Positions 24,350 to 36,203 of a stretch of DNA of 64,000 nucleotides are shown here, one piece after another. The DNA comes from Colletotrichum lupini. Its lineage: Eukaryota; Ascomycota; Sordariomycetes; Glomerellales; Glomerellaceae. A program made the position numbers and the translations under genes. Within the stretch, counting starts at the first letter, position 1, and every line of letters starts with the position of its first letter. The notes beneath the pieces are model-generated. The model searched no databases. It saw only the letters and a list, made by a program, of their open reading frames with translations, and was not told the DNA's origin. The stretch is from positions 1,860,001 through 1,924,000 of the forward strand of contig NC_064673.1 of assembly GCF_023278565.1 (NCBI RefSeq), given 5' to 3'.

Positions 24350-24557
24350 TATTAATAAATATATAATAAAAAAAAAAGCTTATAAAAGCTAACTATTATT
24401 AGGGTTTAAAAAATAAATTATTAAAATTTACCCTTTTTTTAAAATATATTATTAGCGCTCTATATATACCTAAGCTACTCCTTTATTACTTAGTCCCCCT
24501 CTTTATACCCCCTGAGCTATTCTTTAACCGACGAGGCCTAACTAGCGAGGCCTGATA
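24350..24557 (-). repeat. 5' LTR of the outer gypsy element
   Basis: 208 bp, ending GAGGCCTGATA before CGTAG. The terminal ...GGCCTGATA corresponds to the TGTCAGGCC start of the family LTR, with one C-to-T change. It is somewhat less mutated at its outer end than the 3' LTR. Confidence 0.9.
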
Positions 24558-24562
24558 CGTAG

Positions 24563-25605
24563 CTATACTAACACCGGATCCCGAAGCTTAGAAACTCGCT
24601 GATCCAACATATGGCCCCATCCCGGGATAGTCGACCCTCTTTAGCGACTACAAGGGCAAGGCACCTCCATTCCCCGGGAATATCACTGCCCCAATCCTCC
24701 CTACAGAATCAGGAGATCCGGGCCCAGACGACCAAGTCTGGCAAAATCTTTTGGCAGCCGAGTGGGTCATCTTCAGCTTCTACTAACAAGGCGTTGAAGC
24801 CTTCAACACTTCCTCCTTCGTCGCTGCTGGCTTCCCGAACACAACTTATGATCGCATCACGGAGATTCGTAATAATGAGGCTGGACATCTGCGCATCTTC
24901 CAGAACCAGATCTCCAACACTAGTGTCAAGCCGGGATCATGCAAATACGAGTACCCATTTGTGGACGCCACGAGCTTCTTGGCGTTGACAACCTATCTCG
25001 AAGTCGCTAGCATGGCCTTCTTGACTGGTTTGGTCCAGGAACCTAAGAGCGAAGCTGCGCGCGGCGCCATGGTGGCTATTGCGACAGTAGAGTCGAGGCA
25101 TGAGACATGGTCGTTGCTGGATATCTGGGGGGCTAACCCATTCTCTGGACCGAGCGATACCGTGTTCCCCTACGCCAACGAGATTCTCGATCTTACAAAG
25201 GCCTTTATTATGCCGGGAAGTTGTCCGTCAGCAAATCCGGAGTATCCCAGCCCGAGTCAGCACCTGCCGGCTATGTCGGCCGCGACTAGGACGAAGTCTA
25301 TTGCTCCAGGGTCCGAAGTTTCGTTCAACTTCACCAACGCGGCTGATCAGCCCAAATTTGTCGATGGAAAGAGCTATTACGCGGTTTTCTTCCACGGCGT
25401 AGGGAACACCAGTGTATCGGTTGATGTATCCGAATGGGCAGCTGGCGATTTCGTTAACGTGACAATTCCAGCCGAATTCGAAACCAAGGGAATCATTATT
25501 GCGGTGCTGGCAGATTGTCCGGGGGCTCCTGAGTTGGATACGGTCGTGGCTGGACCTAGTATCTTACTGCAGCAACCGGCTCCTATCGGTTTGCTTCTGG
25601 CATGA
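24563..25605 (+). pseudogene. Rds1/ferritin-like secreted protein gene, 3' fragment, with three stops
   Basis: Continues the frame broken at 9116. The product resembles fungal Rds1 (stress response) proteins with the ferritin-like domain Ferritin_2: TYGPIPG and FSDYKGKAPPFPGNITAP near the start, then DQVWQNLLAAEW, FPNTTYDRITEIRNNEAGH, and V-E-S-R-H-E in the helical core, followed by a beta-rich tail with GVGNTSVSVDVSEW. The Glu/His pattern of the helices is still visible. Stops interrupt it at 24589-24591 (TAG), 24628-24630 (TAG) and 24784-24786 (TAA). From 24787 the frame is open to the stop at 25605. The first and third stops are explained by C-to-T at CpA (Gln codons), consistent with RIP leaking from the adjacent element. 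Without the 15.4-kb insertion the gene would be a single exon of ~370 codons. Confidence 0.88.
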
Positions 25606-25962
25606 GATAATTTAGATCATGCTGGCCTGCACAGCGCGAACTCCGATGGTGTATAAGGCGCCTTAGCATAGAAAACGTAGCTAGGTTCATGCGAAATCCC
25701 GAAACCCTTATTGTCATCATGAACGCACCCACCATAGTCACCCCCTGCTTGAAGTAGATCTAGTTGATGTAGAAAGCTTCGACTGACTTAACAGGACCAA
25801 AAGACTATGTCATGGCTTGTCTGAAGTGATTTCATGTGGATTGACAGTTGTCCTCGTCTCCACCATAGCTGCAATTCCGATTCGCCTATCCACCATCAAA
25901 CTTGGATTGCGGAAGCGCTCCCGGAGCCCACACAACCAGCGGGTTTCAATCTCGCTTCGTTC
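25606..25962. other. intergenic, 3' of the Rds1-like fragment
   Basis: About 360 bp of unmutated DNA. No gene is supported. It contains the 3' flank of the broken gene and the upstream flank of the tRNA. Confidence 0.45.
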
Positions 25963-26046
25963 GGTCTATTAGTCTAGTTGGTTAGGACGTCGGAGTCTGA
26001 TTCTCAGAACCTTCCGTAGGCCCAGGTTCGAATCCTGGATGGACCT
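25963..26046 (+). tRNA. tRNA-Gln (anticodon CTG) with an 11-nt intron
   Basis: 84 nt with a 7-bp acceptor stem (GGTCTAT/ATGGACC, one G-T wobble), D arm GTCT/GGAC with the GG of the D loop, and T arm CCAGG-TTCGAAT-CCTGG. The anticodon stem pairs CGGA with TCCG; the outermost pair would be T-T. The 18-nt anticodon segment is read as a 7-nt loop with CTG preceded by T33 and an 11-nt intron after position 37. The intron contains TCAGA, which can pair with the anticodon region TCTGA, the usual pre-tRNA intron geometry. The A box (TAGTCTAGTTGG) and B box (GGTTCGAATCC) are good and a TTTT follows at ~26056. CCA is not encoded, as expected in a eukaryote. Confidence 0.85.
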
Positions 26047-26569
26047 CATTTACTTTTGTCTCTGGTGATAGTTGTCAACCCTCAGTGTTGATGTTGTTTT
26101 TGACCCTCGTATGCGTGTTGATTGTGCCTCGATAGCATGCCGGAATGACGCCTCTTACGGATACGAACTCTTGCCTAGATAGACCCTTTGCTTCAATGAA
26201 AGAAATGCAGCGAGTCTTCAATTCGTTCTGAAGAGTGACTGTCCTACTTTTGAGTCGTAAAGTGATGAGCTTGCTGCACTCAAGTTGTGGTTTCTGGCGG
26301 TGTGGCGACCTACCAGGTGGTTGGTACCTTGGTAGGTGACTTGATCAAAGTCAAACCTCGAACGCAGGGGCTAACCTATCTAGGCCAAGCGCCGTCCGTC
26401 CTCATAAGTATGATGGAAGAAGGTTAATCTGATTCAGCGTACGTACATGTCGCATTTTTTCACCAAACAAAACTTGCCTCCCTTTAGAGCAGATATCTTG
26501 TCCATAACGTCGCAATCTGTTTCGTGTGTCATTTGAGTAATTTAACTATCGCCTTTTCAATCTGCAAAG
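26047..26569. other. intergenic / F-box gene promoter
   Basis: About 520 bp between the tRNA and the F-box gene. No coding sequence recognised. A small inverted repeat, CCTACCAGGTGG ... CCTTGGTAGGTG, lies near 26309-26338. Confidence 0.4.
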
Positions 26570-28612
26570 ATGTCTCGTCTCAAATGGACTCTGGATACCT
26601 TACCGCGAGAGCTCTTAGTCAACATCTGCGAGATTCTATACTATGACGATCGCGCTCCAAGTCTCGCTTCGTTCTCTGCAGTCAACAAGACATGCCGTGA
26701 CGCTGCCATAGGCATCTTGGTCCGCAACATCGATTTCATCATTGACGATGACGAGTTTCCAGGCGTCTGGCACAGCCTGCGCCTCAATACCCTGAGTTGC
26801 GAACTAATGCTTCGCAAAAACGATCTCTTGTCTCAAGTGCGCCAGATCTCCATCTGGGGCGAGCCACCGACACCCGGAAAGGACTATGCGAACGGCACTT
26901 ACTTGACAGAGAACCGTTACGATTCACGTCAGTCCGGGTGGAAACAAGGTCGCATGTTTGCCGCCGAGGTGGCTGAAGACGACGCAAGAAAGATGGACGA
27001 CTGCAACCTAGTGGGTACGCGTAACTATTGGGAAGGATATGCCAACTGCCAGTGGACCTACGATAGTAGTTCGGCCTGGTCACCAATTGCCAGGCTCATC
27101 AAAGAACTGTCGAATCTGAGTGACATCCTCTTCACATGTCCTACTCAATTCCCTCCCTCACTGTTCGCCACCTTGAAACAATACCACCCTAGATGCAGAA
27201 TTCATCTCCCCACTTTCAACCTACTCTCTCTACGGGATTCACGTCCTGACGAATACGAACTTGACCTTGTGCATTCTCCGAACCTTTACAGCATCGACTG
27301 CTCGCATTTTCATATTTATCCAGCTGTGAACCAGCTCAATACGACCGTGATGCGGATGCTTACTAGGACGGCACCAGGGCTACAGAAAGTGCGCGTCGCA
27401 TACGACTCTACCCAGGACGCCCCCTATGAGCTACATGAGATCTCCTGGAGCGGCGCGAAGGGTTTAGATTCATGCTTTCCGCAACACCGCAAGTCATTGC
27501 GAACTTTCCACTTAACATGGGATCCGCAGTTGTCAGACTACAGCCTCCTTTGCAAATGGGGTCGCTTCATTGACTTTGACGCTCTACGAATCCTCAGACT
27601 GCCAGAACCTCTGGGCCCACAGGGGCTCGAACTCTTGGACACGTACTCATTTCCATTCCTCAAGAACCTGGTTTTGAACATCTTCAACTTGTCTTCGATG
27701 AACGACCCGGGATACGAGCGAGAAAGACTGATCACGCAGTTTATCGATCGACGCACGAAGCTCTGGACGCTGGAGGTGATTGGCTGGAATAGTTTTCATT
27801 TCGGAAAATTGTTCAGCCCGTCTTGTAGCTTCGCGTTGCGAACTTTGGATTTGCAGAGCAACCGGTATTATACTACAGACCCATTTAACGCGCAGGCCAT
27901 TGCTCTCATCGCACAGCGCTGGCCCTTAATCGAGGACCTAGCCATTAGGGTGCGGCGCTCCAAGGGAGATGAAGAAGAGATGGCTATTTACGTGGCTCTC
28001 GGTAAATTGCGACGACTTCGAAAGTTATCTCTACGCCTCATGCCTATGCAACGAGGCTGGCAGTTTCCGCAGAACCGTAGGACACTATCTCTACCAGCGA
28101 CTGCGGCGCCTGGGGAAGTTAACGGAGATGCTACCGTGGACAGATTGAACCCAAACTATCGAGAAGAGTACCGGGACCTACTCATCAACGTTGCGGTGGA
28201 TGAGACGCTGGCTTGTGCAATCTTCCACGCCATCTCAACAGAGGGAGGAACTTTCCAGCATCAGAACTTGGAAAAGCTGGAGTTGCGGGTTGACGATTGG
28301 TCGTGGGCGGAACAGCTGCAGGGGAAAGGGCAAGAAGTCAGAGCTTTCTGCAGCATCCTTGGTCGACCTTGGGATGTTCGACGCGACCATAGGTTCAATC
28401 ATAGATCGGAGGTGTCTGCCCTATTGGTTGGGGACAAGTTTAACACCTGGAGAGCTACAGCTGGCATGGTACCTGGCTTGGTGGAAGGCCTATTGCACGA
28501 GGTGTTCCGCGAAATCTGGCCGCGAGCTGAAGGCAGCGGACCGGAAGCGAGGCATTCATGGCAGACGGATTGGAAGAGCTTCCCGCTTTCTGCCTATGGC
28601 CACAGATCGTAA
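26570..28612 (+). CDS. F-box-like domain protein, 680 residues
   Basis: Single-exon frame with a start in good context (GCAAAGATG). Residues ~9-50 (LDTLPRELLVNICEIL ... SFSAVNKTCRDAAIGIL) fit the N-terminal F-box fold of fungal proteins that recruit substrates to SCF ubiquitin ligases. The rest has scattered leucine-rich segments (LRTFHLTW, LRILRLPEP, LKNLVLNIF, LRTLDLQSN, LRRLRKLSLRL) at intervals like irregular LRRs, the usual substrate-binding part. No signal peptide or membrane span. The gene is intact and unmutated although a RIP-mutated copia element begins 164 bp after its stop codon. The substrate is unknown. Confidence 0.85.
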   Translation: MSRLKWTLDTLPRELLVNICEILYYDDRAPSLASFSAVNKTCRDAAIGILVRNIDFIIDDDEFPGVWHSLRLNTLSCELMLRKNDLLSQVRQISIWGEPPTPGKDYANGTYLTENRYDSRQSGWKQGRMFAAEVAEDDARKMDDCNLVGTRNYWEGYANCQWTYDSSSAWSPIARLIKELSNLSDILFTCPTQFPPSLFATLKQYHPRCRIHLPTFNLLSLRDSRPDEYELDLVHSPNLYSIDCSHFHIYPAVNQLNTTVMRMLTRTAPGLQKVRVAYDSTQDAPYELHEISWSGAKGLDSCFPQHRKSLRTFHLTWDPQLSDYSLLCKWGRFIDFDALRILRLPEPLGPQGLELLDTYSFPFLKNLVLNIFNLSSMNDPGYERERLITQFIDRRTKLWTLEVIGWNSFHFGKLFSPSCSFALRTLDLQSNRYYTTDPFNAQAIALIAQRWPLIEDLAIRVRRSKGDEEEMAIYVALGKLRRLRKLSLRLMPMQRGWQFPQNRRTLSLPATAAPGEVNGDATVDRLNPNYREEYRDLLINVAVDETLACAIFHAISTEGGTFQHQNLEKLELRVDDWSWAEQLQGKGQEVRAFCSILGRPWDVRRDHRFNHRSEVSALLVGDKFNTWRATAGMVPGLVEGLLHEVFREIWPRAEGSGPEARHSWQTDWKSFPLSAYGHRS

Positions 28613-28776
28613 CCTAGCTCAGGGATTGAAGAGCGTACTTGATAACTCCAGAAGTTAAGCATAATAACCACTCGAATTTTGTGCGTCGAAGTACTTGGAT
28701 AAGTAGTTAAAAGTTTAATGTATCCGATCAGTGATATAAGTCGCGGCTGGGCATAAAAATCTATATAGAGATTAAC

Positions 28777-28981
28777 TATTAGTATCCCTATTACAGGGTA
28801 GTTAGTTCGAACCGTAGTTAACGAAGAGATTAATTAAACTATATAAATATCTGCGTAATAGGTATAAAAAGGAGGTTCTAACCGTAGGTTAGGCTAGCTA
28901 CGATAATCGTAAATAGGGCCCCTAATTAGCCCCTACGTAGTTAGCTATATACTATAATTAAATTAGATTTCTAATTTAATA
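28777..28981 (-). repeat. 3' LTR of copia copy 1
   Basis: 205 bp, TATTAGTATCCCTATTACAG ... CTAATTTAATA. Strongly RIP-mutated, most of all at its inner end. Confidence 0.9.
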
Positions 28982-31900
28982 CTAACTTTCTCTTTCTTTT
29001 ATTAATTTAACTACTATAGTTAGAAGTATAATTTAACCTCGGGCCCGTCTATTATATCGTCCCCTTTTCCCCCTTTTCTTTACTCTTTTTATATAACCTA
29101 TCCCTCTATTCGTATAGTAACTTTTCTACTACTTATAAATTACTTAAATCCCTTATTTAGTACTACTTTTATAAAAGCGTTTACGAGGTTATTTTTATTA
29201 TTAATCTAATAAATCTCGAGTATTTTATACTTTTTATACAATTACCTAAGGGCTATAATATTAATTATAAGCCTCTTTTCTTTCGTCGTTCCTAATTTAA
29301 CGAGGTATTCGTATAGTAAGTAAGAATTGGTATAAATAACTATTAAAATAAGTAAAAGGCTAGTTCGATCGATAATCTTCCTTAGCGTTATTAAAATCGT
29401 ACAAGAGAGGTTAATATTATTAACTATATTATAAACTTTTAACGCTAATATACTTCTTATTACCTACTTATTTTTAATTAACGAGTAATAAATTATATTA
29501 TTATATATAGTAAATTTGCTCTCGCTTATACTCTTATTAACTAGGATAATAATATACCCTAATTACGAAATAAGGTCATTATTATTTATAAATAACCTAT
29601 TAATAAAGACGTAGAGCTTACTAATTATAAAGTCGATTGGGTAATAAATAAGACCTCGATCGAAATTCGTCTATTACTACTTAAGCTGCTTATTAAGTAC
29701 TTTAATATCTCGTTTAGTTAGATCTATAGCCTATACTACTTTAATATAATTAAAAGTTACTATAAGCTAATAAATATTTATAATATATACCCCTCGCGCA
29801 AGCTTAGCTTTATATTACTTCTTAATATTAATTATATTTAGATTAACGAGGTTAATCTTCTTACCCTACCCCTTTTACTAAAAAACGACGGTTTCCCCTT
29901 CGATTAGAAAAATCCTATTATTGAATACTAAGAGGGTATTTATTATAAAAACCTCTTTTAGCTTCGCTATGAAGCCCGCTTTTTAAAGCTCCTTATCCTC
30001 TTTTTTTATAAAGTTAATATCGGATAGGCTTAATATATTATTAGTCTATATTTTAACGATCTTAAATTAATTACCTTCGTAGTCCGCAATTAATAAGCAC
30101 GAGTTGTACGTAGAAATAATTATTAGTAGTTAATTAATATAAAAATCGTAGTAAGTAGCCTATTAATAAGTACCCGATTCTACGAGCTTATATAATAACT
30201 TAAGTACTTTAATAATCGTACTTTCTAAGTACTTACTAGCTATTTCCTTTAGTAAATAGGCTAGGATTTTCCTTATAAGCCCTATAGCCGATTAGGTATA
30301 AGCCTAGGTAATATTATAGCTCTAAATCTCGTATCCCTTTTTTTATAATAATACTCTTAGTACTATTCTTAATCGTTAGCTATAGCGCTATATAATAAGT
30401 AATTATATAAGTAGCGTTACCTTTTTAACGTCGCTATACCCCTAAATTACATATCTAAACTTCTTATATAGCTAGGGTATTCCTTTTTTTTTAATCTTAT
30501 AAACTATTCGTAATTTAAATATATAGAGGTTTATATATTTTTCTAAGTTATATAAAATAAATCGATAGACCCCTCGATTACGAAGAATATTTACTTCGAT
30601 AAGATCTAATCCCTTATATAGCTTTTTAGTAGTTATAATTACGCCTTTTTTACGTAGTTTAACCGCTAGCTCGAAATCGGCTTTCTCTTTTACTATATAA
30701 AAAGTATTAATTACCTCGTTATTAATAATAAATTACTACGTTAAGGCTTACCGTCGTAATCTTCCGTAACGTCTCGCTAGTAGTATTAGTACCCTTTTAA
30801 CAATTTCCTCTTCTTCGTCGTCTATTAATATTACTACGACGATTTTATTAAAAATAATTTCTTATACCTCTACTACGAGTTATATAGTTTCCCCTAGCTC
30901 TTCTTCTTTTTATAAGTTAGAAATTACCTTATTAAGATCTATATAATACGGTCTAATTACTATAATTAATACTTTAAATAGCTAGTTACGATCTCTCGTA
31001 ACTATATAAGAGCGCTCGTTAATAAAAATTAACTTATATAGCCTAGCTTATTATTAAGTAATTTCGTACTATACTTATATATCTAAATTTAGTAATATAT
31101 CTAAATTATCCCCTATATCGGGCCTATTGTACGTAATAATTACCTCGTTAACTTACCTTCTTATACTTACCTCGCGTAATACCTATATTACTTTTTTAAT
31201 TACTCGGGCTCGTTAGCTTATACTTAATAATAATAGCAAAGCTAAGGTTATTCTTAAATATACTCTAAATACTAATAGTATTAATATAAGTCCGTTAGGC
31301 CCCATAGTATTATTATAATATTTAAGTACTATTTAGAGGCATTCGTTATTAATAAAATCTAGATTTTCCTTTTTAATAATTCTAAACGCCCTTTTTAACT
31401 ACTAATATGCCCTTTTTACTTTTTTAATACTATAGTACGCTTTAACGGGTATAACTTTTAGTTATATACCGTAAGCCGTCGTATTATCCTTAAATTCTAC
31501 TAATTTAAAGCTAGTACTAGCGTCGGTTTTAATACTGTCTAGCAGTCCTTAGTATATATTAATCTAGCTTTTTCGCAAGGCTACTTATACTATCTTTACT
31601 TATAAATCCCGGAGGAATTGCCCTACTTAGAAAAATATAGCTACGTCGATTATATATAGTACTAGCCGACTATTTAAGTAAAAGATATCGACGACGATTT
31701 CTTAGTTAAAGTTAAGCTTATTACGCAATTTAAACTTAAATCTATATAAGCTCTGCGCATTTATTTAGTATTAATAATATACTTTTATTAACTACTTTAG
31801 CGCCCCTATTTCGATATTATTATTACCTAATTACTTTAAGAGGTTATATAGCCTCGTAACCGATAAGTACCCAAATCTTTAGTATAATCTTCTAAGCTTA

Positions 31901-34900
31901 CTTTCCGTTAGGTAATTAATTAACTTCGTATTACTAATAAGCTTTATAAACGCATACCCCTATTGTCGTTTAACTATCTCGAAGTACTTATTACTAAAGA
32001 TTCTATTCCTCGTATTATTAAATATAATACCTAATTAATTTATATTTTTTAAATATAAGAAGAATGGGGTATTAACGGGTAAAATATAAAAAGTTATTAT
32101 TCCGAAATACGTCTCTACTTCTATTATACCTAGGGTAACGATTTCCTTACCTAGGCTAAAACTAATTCTCGTAATACCTATTGTTAATATATTAAGTATT
32201 ATTAGCGCGATTTTTTATAATAGTTAGAATTACCCTTTTCCTTTAGTTAACTATTATAATACCCTAATATCTAAGATGATTTTATAAAATTATTTAAGTT
32301 ATACCTTTTACTCGTATAAAATACCTATATAAGCTTAGTATTTAAGGGATCTAAGTAGTATAAAAAAGACCCCTCTAGCTACCCCTAGATTTACTTAGTA
32401 CTATATTCTTTTTCTTTAAATATTAAAAGAAATAGCGTCTTCTCCTTAATTATTAAAAAAATAAGCTTTAGCCTTATTAAATTCGCCCTTTTAGCCGCCT
32501 CCGTATTTATTATCTAAGGGACCTTCCCTTATTATCCGTAAATAAAAGCCTACTTATTAAGAGCTTTTATTACCCTCTATTCGTTTAGCTTTATATATCC
32601 TTTAGAGGTTAACGGGGTAAAAAAAGAGTAGTTAATATTATTAATTTCGTTATAATCTAATTCGTTAATATAAGAAATAAAATCTTCCTTATTTTCTAAA
32701 TCTCTTATAAAGGGTATATACTTTAGGCCGCTATTTTAGCTACCGTTACTAAGTTCCGTACCCCTAGATCTACCCTTATATATAACGAGGAATTACTTAA
32801 ACTAATAAGGGCTAGTTTTACTATCTATTACCCTCGACTTTTTATACTATTTATATAATTTAGTACGCTCTTCTTTAGAATAGTTACTTAACTAATATCT
32901 ATCCTTTTTATAAATATAATATTACCTCTTCCGTTACCCTACCTATAAGTTAAATCTCTACCTATTTAACGAATCTAGGCCTCTTTATTAATAATTACTA
33001 TATCTAGCCTCTTTTCTTTTCTTATTATACGTTTAATCGACCTAATATTACTAATAAGGGCCGTTATACGCTTAGAAATAGGTTTAGCGCAGCATTCTCG
33101 TTTTAATATTAAAGCTAGATCTTAGCCTCGAGTAGAGCGTTTTATAATCTTTAAGTAACTAATATAAGGTTATTTTTACTTTTAGTATATACTAAATTAC
33201 GGTATAAAAATATCTAACTTTCCGCTTATTTATCCCCTTATTTAGCTAGGTTTTTACTAACTTATTAATTCAATTAATAAGCTCTTTAAAGATCTCTATT
33301 CGTAATTTACCCTCTATTATCCTAACTATAAATATAAAAGAAATCGCTCGTAATTTAAATAGGAGCTCTAAGTTCTTATTATAGGTCTCGAAGCGGCTTC
33401 GGATTACGTTAATTATATTAAAAAAGTCGTTTTAATTAAGATTACGTACCGCTTCGTAATAATAATTAAAAGCTTTACCTATAAGTACGATATTAATTAT
33501 TAAATAGTACTAGTGTTCCCTAATTCTAATTTTCTTATAATAATTATAAAATATCGTTAGGGTTTCTTATAAGACCTTATACTTCCCCTTAGAGTATAAT
33601 TTCTTTTTTAAAAAGATCTTTTTAAGGTTTATAAATTACTTCGTATTTATTACTAAATTTTTAATATTTATATACAATCCCTACGTCGCTACGTACTATT
33701 AATAACTTCGGGTCGTTTACCTCCTTTTTTATTAACTAATCGGCGCCGAATTTCGTATTAATAATAATAATAAGTTATAGATCGAAATAAGTAAAATTAT
33801 TAATTATCGTACTTCTAGTACTATATTTTACCCCGGTATATCCTTTTATAATAATAAATTTCTGTTAGTAATTATAAGGAGGAAATCTAAGTTATTTACC
33901 TTTTTTCTAAATTCGTTAAAGTAATTATACGCTCTTTTAACCTATACCTAGTTCTATAATACGAATTCTTCCTCTATAATTATTACTATTAATATTTTAT
34001 ATAGCTCTCGTAACTATAATTACGCTAATAATACCCCTCGCCTATAAAAGAATTTATTAACTACTTTTATAATTCCTAGGCTTGCGCTCGCGAACTATTT
34101 ATCTAGTTAATAACTAAGGTCGTTTACGATCTTATAAAATAAGGGTTACCCCTATAGCCCCTTTTCTTTATAAACCTTAGTTAAATAGATTAATACCGCG
34201 TTAATTTACTTACTATTAGGCTAATTTACGATTTTATATATCTACGTCCCCTAATAATCCGGGTTAATATTTACCTACTTATAAGGGATTAGGATTTTAT
34301 TTAGGATCGGGTTTTATCCTCTTTTTTATTACCCTAACTCGCTAAGGGTCGTACTCTAACTTATACTTATATTAATAATTATTAACGTATTTAATTTTAA
34401 TAAGAATATATTTAATTTGCGTACTAGTTATAATAGATCCGTACTTTTACTACTTAACGAATTTATTAAAGTCTAAGAGATTCCCGCTTCTTCTTACCGT
34501 CTTACTACTATTCTTATTTTTATTATTTTTAATAATTACTACTACTTTTCTAAATCGCTAGCTATTATACTTACTAAGATCCTCCTTTTTATTTAATATA
34601 AAAAGGTAGGTTTTAATAGTTCCTTTTTATAATAATAGCAGTAAACGTTTATATTACTATAAGAAGATATAATAATTAATCTCGGGATCTTTACTAATTA
34701 CTAATTTCTATTATCCCGTATACTTCTAGCCTCCTAAGCCTCGTACTTTTTATAATTTCTAAATAGCTTCTTTCTTTAACCTACCTCCTCTAAGGTAATA
34801 TTTTATAAAAATAATTAAAAATAAACGCTAGGTAGCTCGTAAAAGAGCTATATAAGCTATTAAAAACCGTATAGGCCGTTAAGTATAGTTAACGAAGTTA

Positions 34901-35993
34901 AGCCCTCCTTCTTATAAAATTATAGATTTTAAAAACTTACTAAAAATACTTATTTATCGCTTATACGTAGTAAGGTTAAATACTTTAAAAATCTTATCTT
35001 TTATAGCCTCTTAGTACCCTATTTTATATCTTTTAAATAGTCTTTTTCGTAACTTAATTATAGTTAAGTAATTATTACTTATTAGTAATCCCTTTTATTA
35101 CTTAGTTAATTTCTTAAAATTAGTAATTTCGTACCGGGAGCTAATATAAAAAAAAGCCCTTTAGTAGCCCTTTAGAAAATTCTTTTCTTTTCCCCTCAAA
35201 TCCTTGTTTTTTTAGCTTTTTTTTAGGCTAATAATAACTTTAATAAGAGGTCGTAGGACTACTTTAGATAGCTACTTTCTTCTTAGGTTAATTTCCGAGA
35301 TCCGTAATATTCTTAACTTAATACTATTAAGACCTATAAATCCCCTCTTCTCTCGTTAAACCGTCCTCTATATTATATTCTTAAATAATACCCGGGAGGT
35401 AGTTAAGGGAGCTATAAAGAGGTTATTTAAATCGCGGGCTTAAGGTTATATTTATAAAATCCTTATAATAATAAACTTTTTCGTATATTATAAATCTCTT
35501 AGCTTAATAACTCCTATAGGGTTACTTTTATTACTAAATAAAAATATTTACGTTTAAAAATCCCCTTTTTTTAATTACGTAATACTCTTTTATATTATAT
35601 TATTAAGCTCGTTCGTCGCGCTAATTAATTAAATAAGTAATCGTTACGTAGGTATTTCCTTTTACTAATTTAACTAGTTAATTTCTAATCGCAGGCCGGC
35701 TACGGAAAAGTCGTTTAATAAAAAAGCTACTTAGGGCGACGGTAAAAGGCTAGTTATTTAAATAGTTCCGTTAATTAACGTAATTTAATATAATAAACGT
35801 CGACCTCTCGTAAGTAATAAAAGGCTATGATTACTTAATTCCGTACGGTATTCGAAAATTACCTCCTTTTTCGTTTACTTTTATAAGGTTAATTAGTACG
35901 AATCTCCTATCCTGTGCGGTATTAAAAAGTCGTCTCTTTTATATAACGAAATACTTTACTAATCTATAATAATAAAATTTAATTACTAATTAA

Positions 35994-36198
35994 TATTAAT
36001 ATCCCTATTATAAAGTAGTTAGTTCGAACCGTAATTAATAAAGAGATTAATTAAACTATATAAATATTTACGTAGTAGGTGTAAAAAGGAGGTTCTAACC
36101 GTAGGTTAGGCTAGCTATGATAATCGTAAATAGGGCCCCCAATTAGCCCCTGCGCAGTCGGCTGTATGCTGCGGTCGAATTGGACTTCCAATCCGACA
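35994..36198 (-). repeat. 5' LTR of copia copy 1
   Basis: 205 bp, ending CTTCCAATCCGACA before TTAAC. The inner part is mutated, while the outer ~75 bp keep their GC content and CpA/TpG. Confidence 0.92.
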
Positions 36199-36203
36199 TT
36201 AAC

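Larger units (their letters stand above)
9117..24557 (-). mobile_element. outer Ty3/gypsy LTR retrotransposon carrying a nested element, RIP-mutated
   Basis: LTRs at 9117-9325 and 24350-24557 (209/208 bp) and CGTAG duplications at 9112-9116 and 24558-24562 bound the insertion. Without the nested element (11779-19874 plus one TSD copy) it is about 7.34 kb. Orientation is minus: the LTR is the reverse complement of the LTR at 59452. The reverse complement of about 21.7-22.0 kb matches the reverse transcriptase region of that third copy (62.1-62.4 kb), and about 20.0-20.3 kb matches its integrase start. Pol therefore runs from ~23 kb down to 19.9 kb and continues in 9.3-11.8 kb. No frame survives. 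CpA/TpG are nearly absent, as in advanced RIP. It inactivated the Rds1-like gene. Confidence 0.92.
28777..36198 (-). mobile_element. Ty1/copia LTR retrotransposon, copy 1, minus strand, RIP-mutated
   Basis: 7422 bp with 205-bp LTRs and TTAAC duplications at 28772-28776 and 36199-36203. The LTRs are the reverse complement of those of the copia copy at 44663-51506, so the element reads right to left. Its interior matches that copy over most of its length; for example, the reverse complement of ~31.7-32.0 kb matches ~48.3-48.6 kb. It retains the ~184-bp segment that is missing from copy 2. All frames are destroyed and CpA/TpG are strongly depleted, except in the outer ~75 bp of the right LTR. 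Confidence 0.9.

Noticed and set aside
9117..24557. Centromeric or mitochondrial AT-rich DNA
   Set aside because: LTR pairs, exact target duplications and gypsy pol remnants explain the block; CpA/TpG loss with CpG retention points to RIP.
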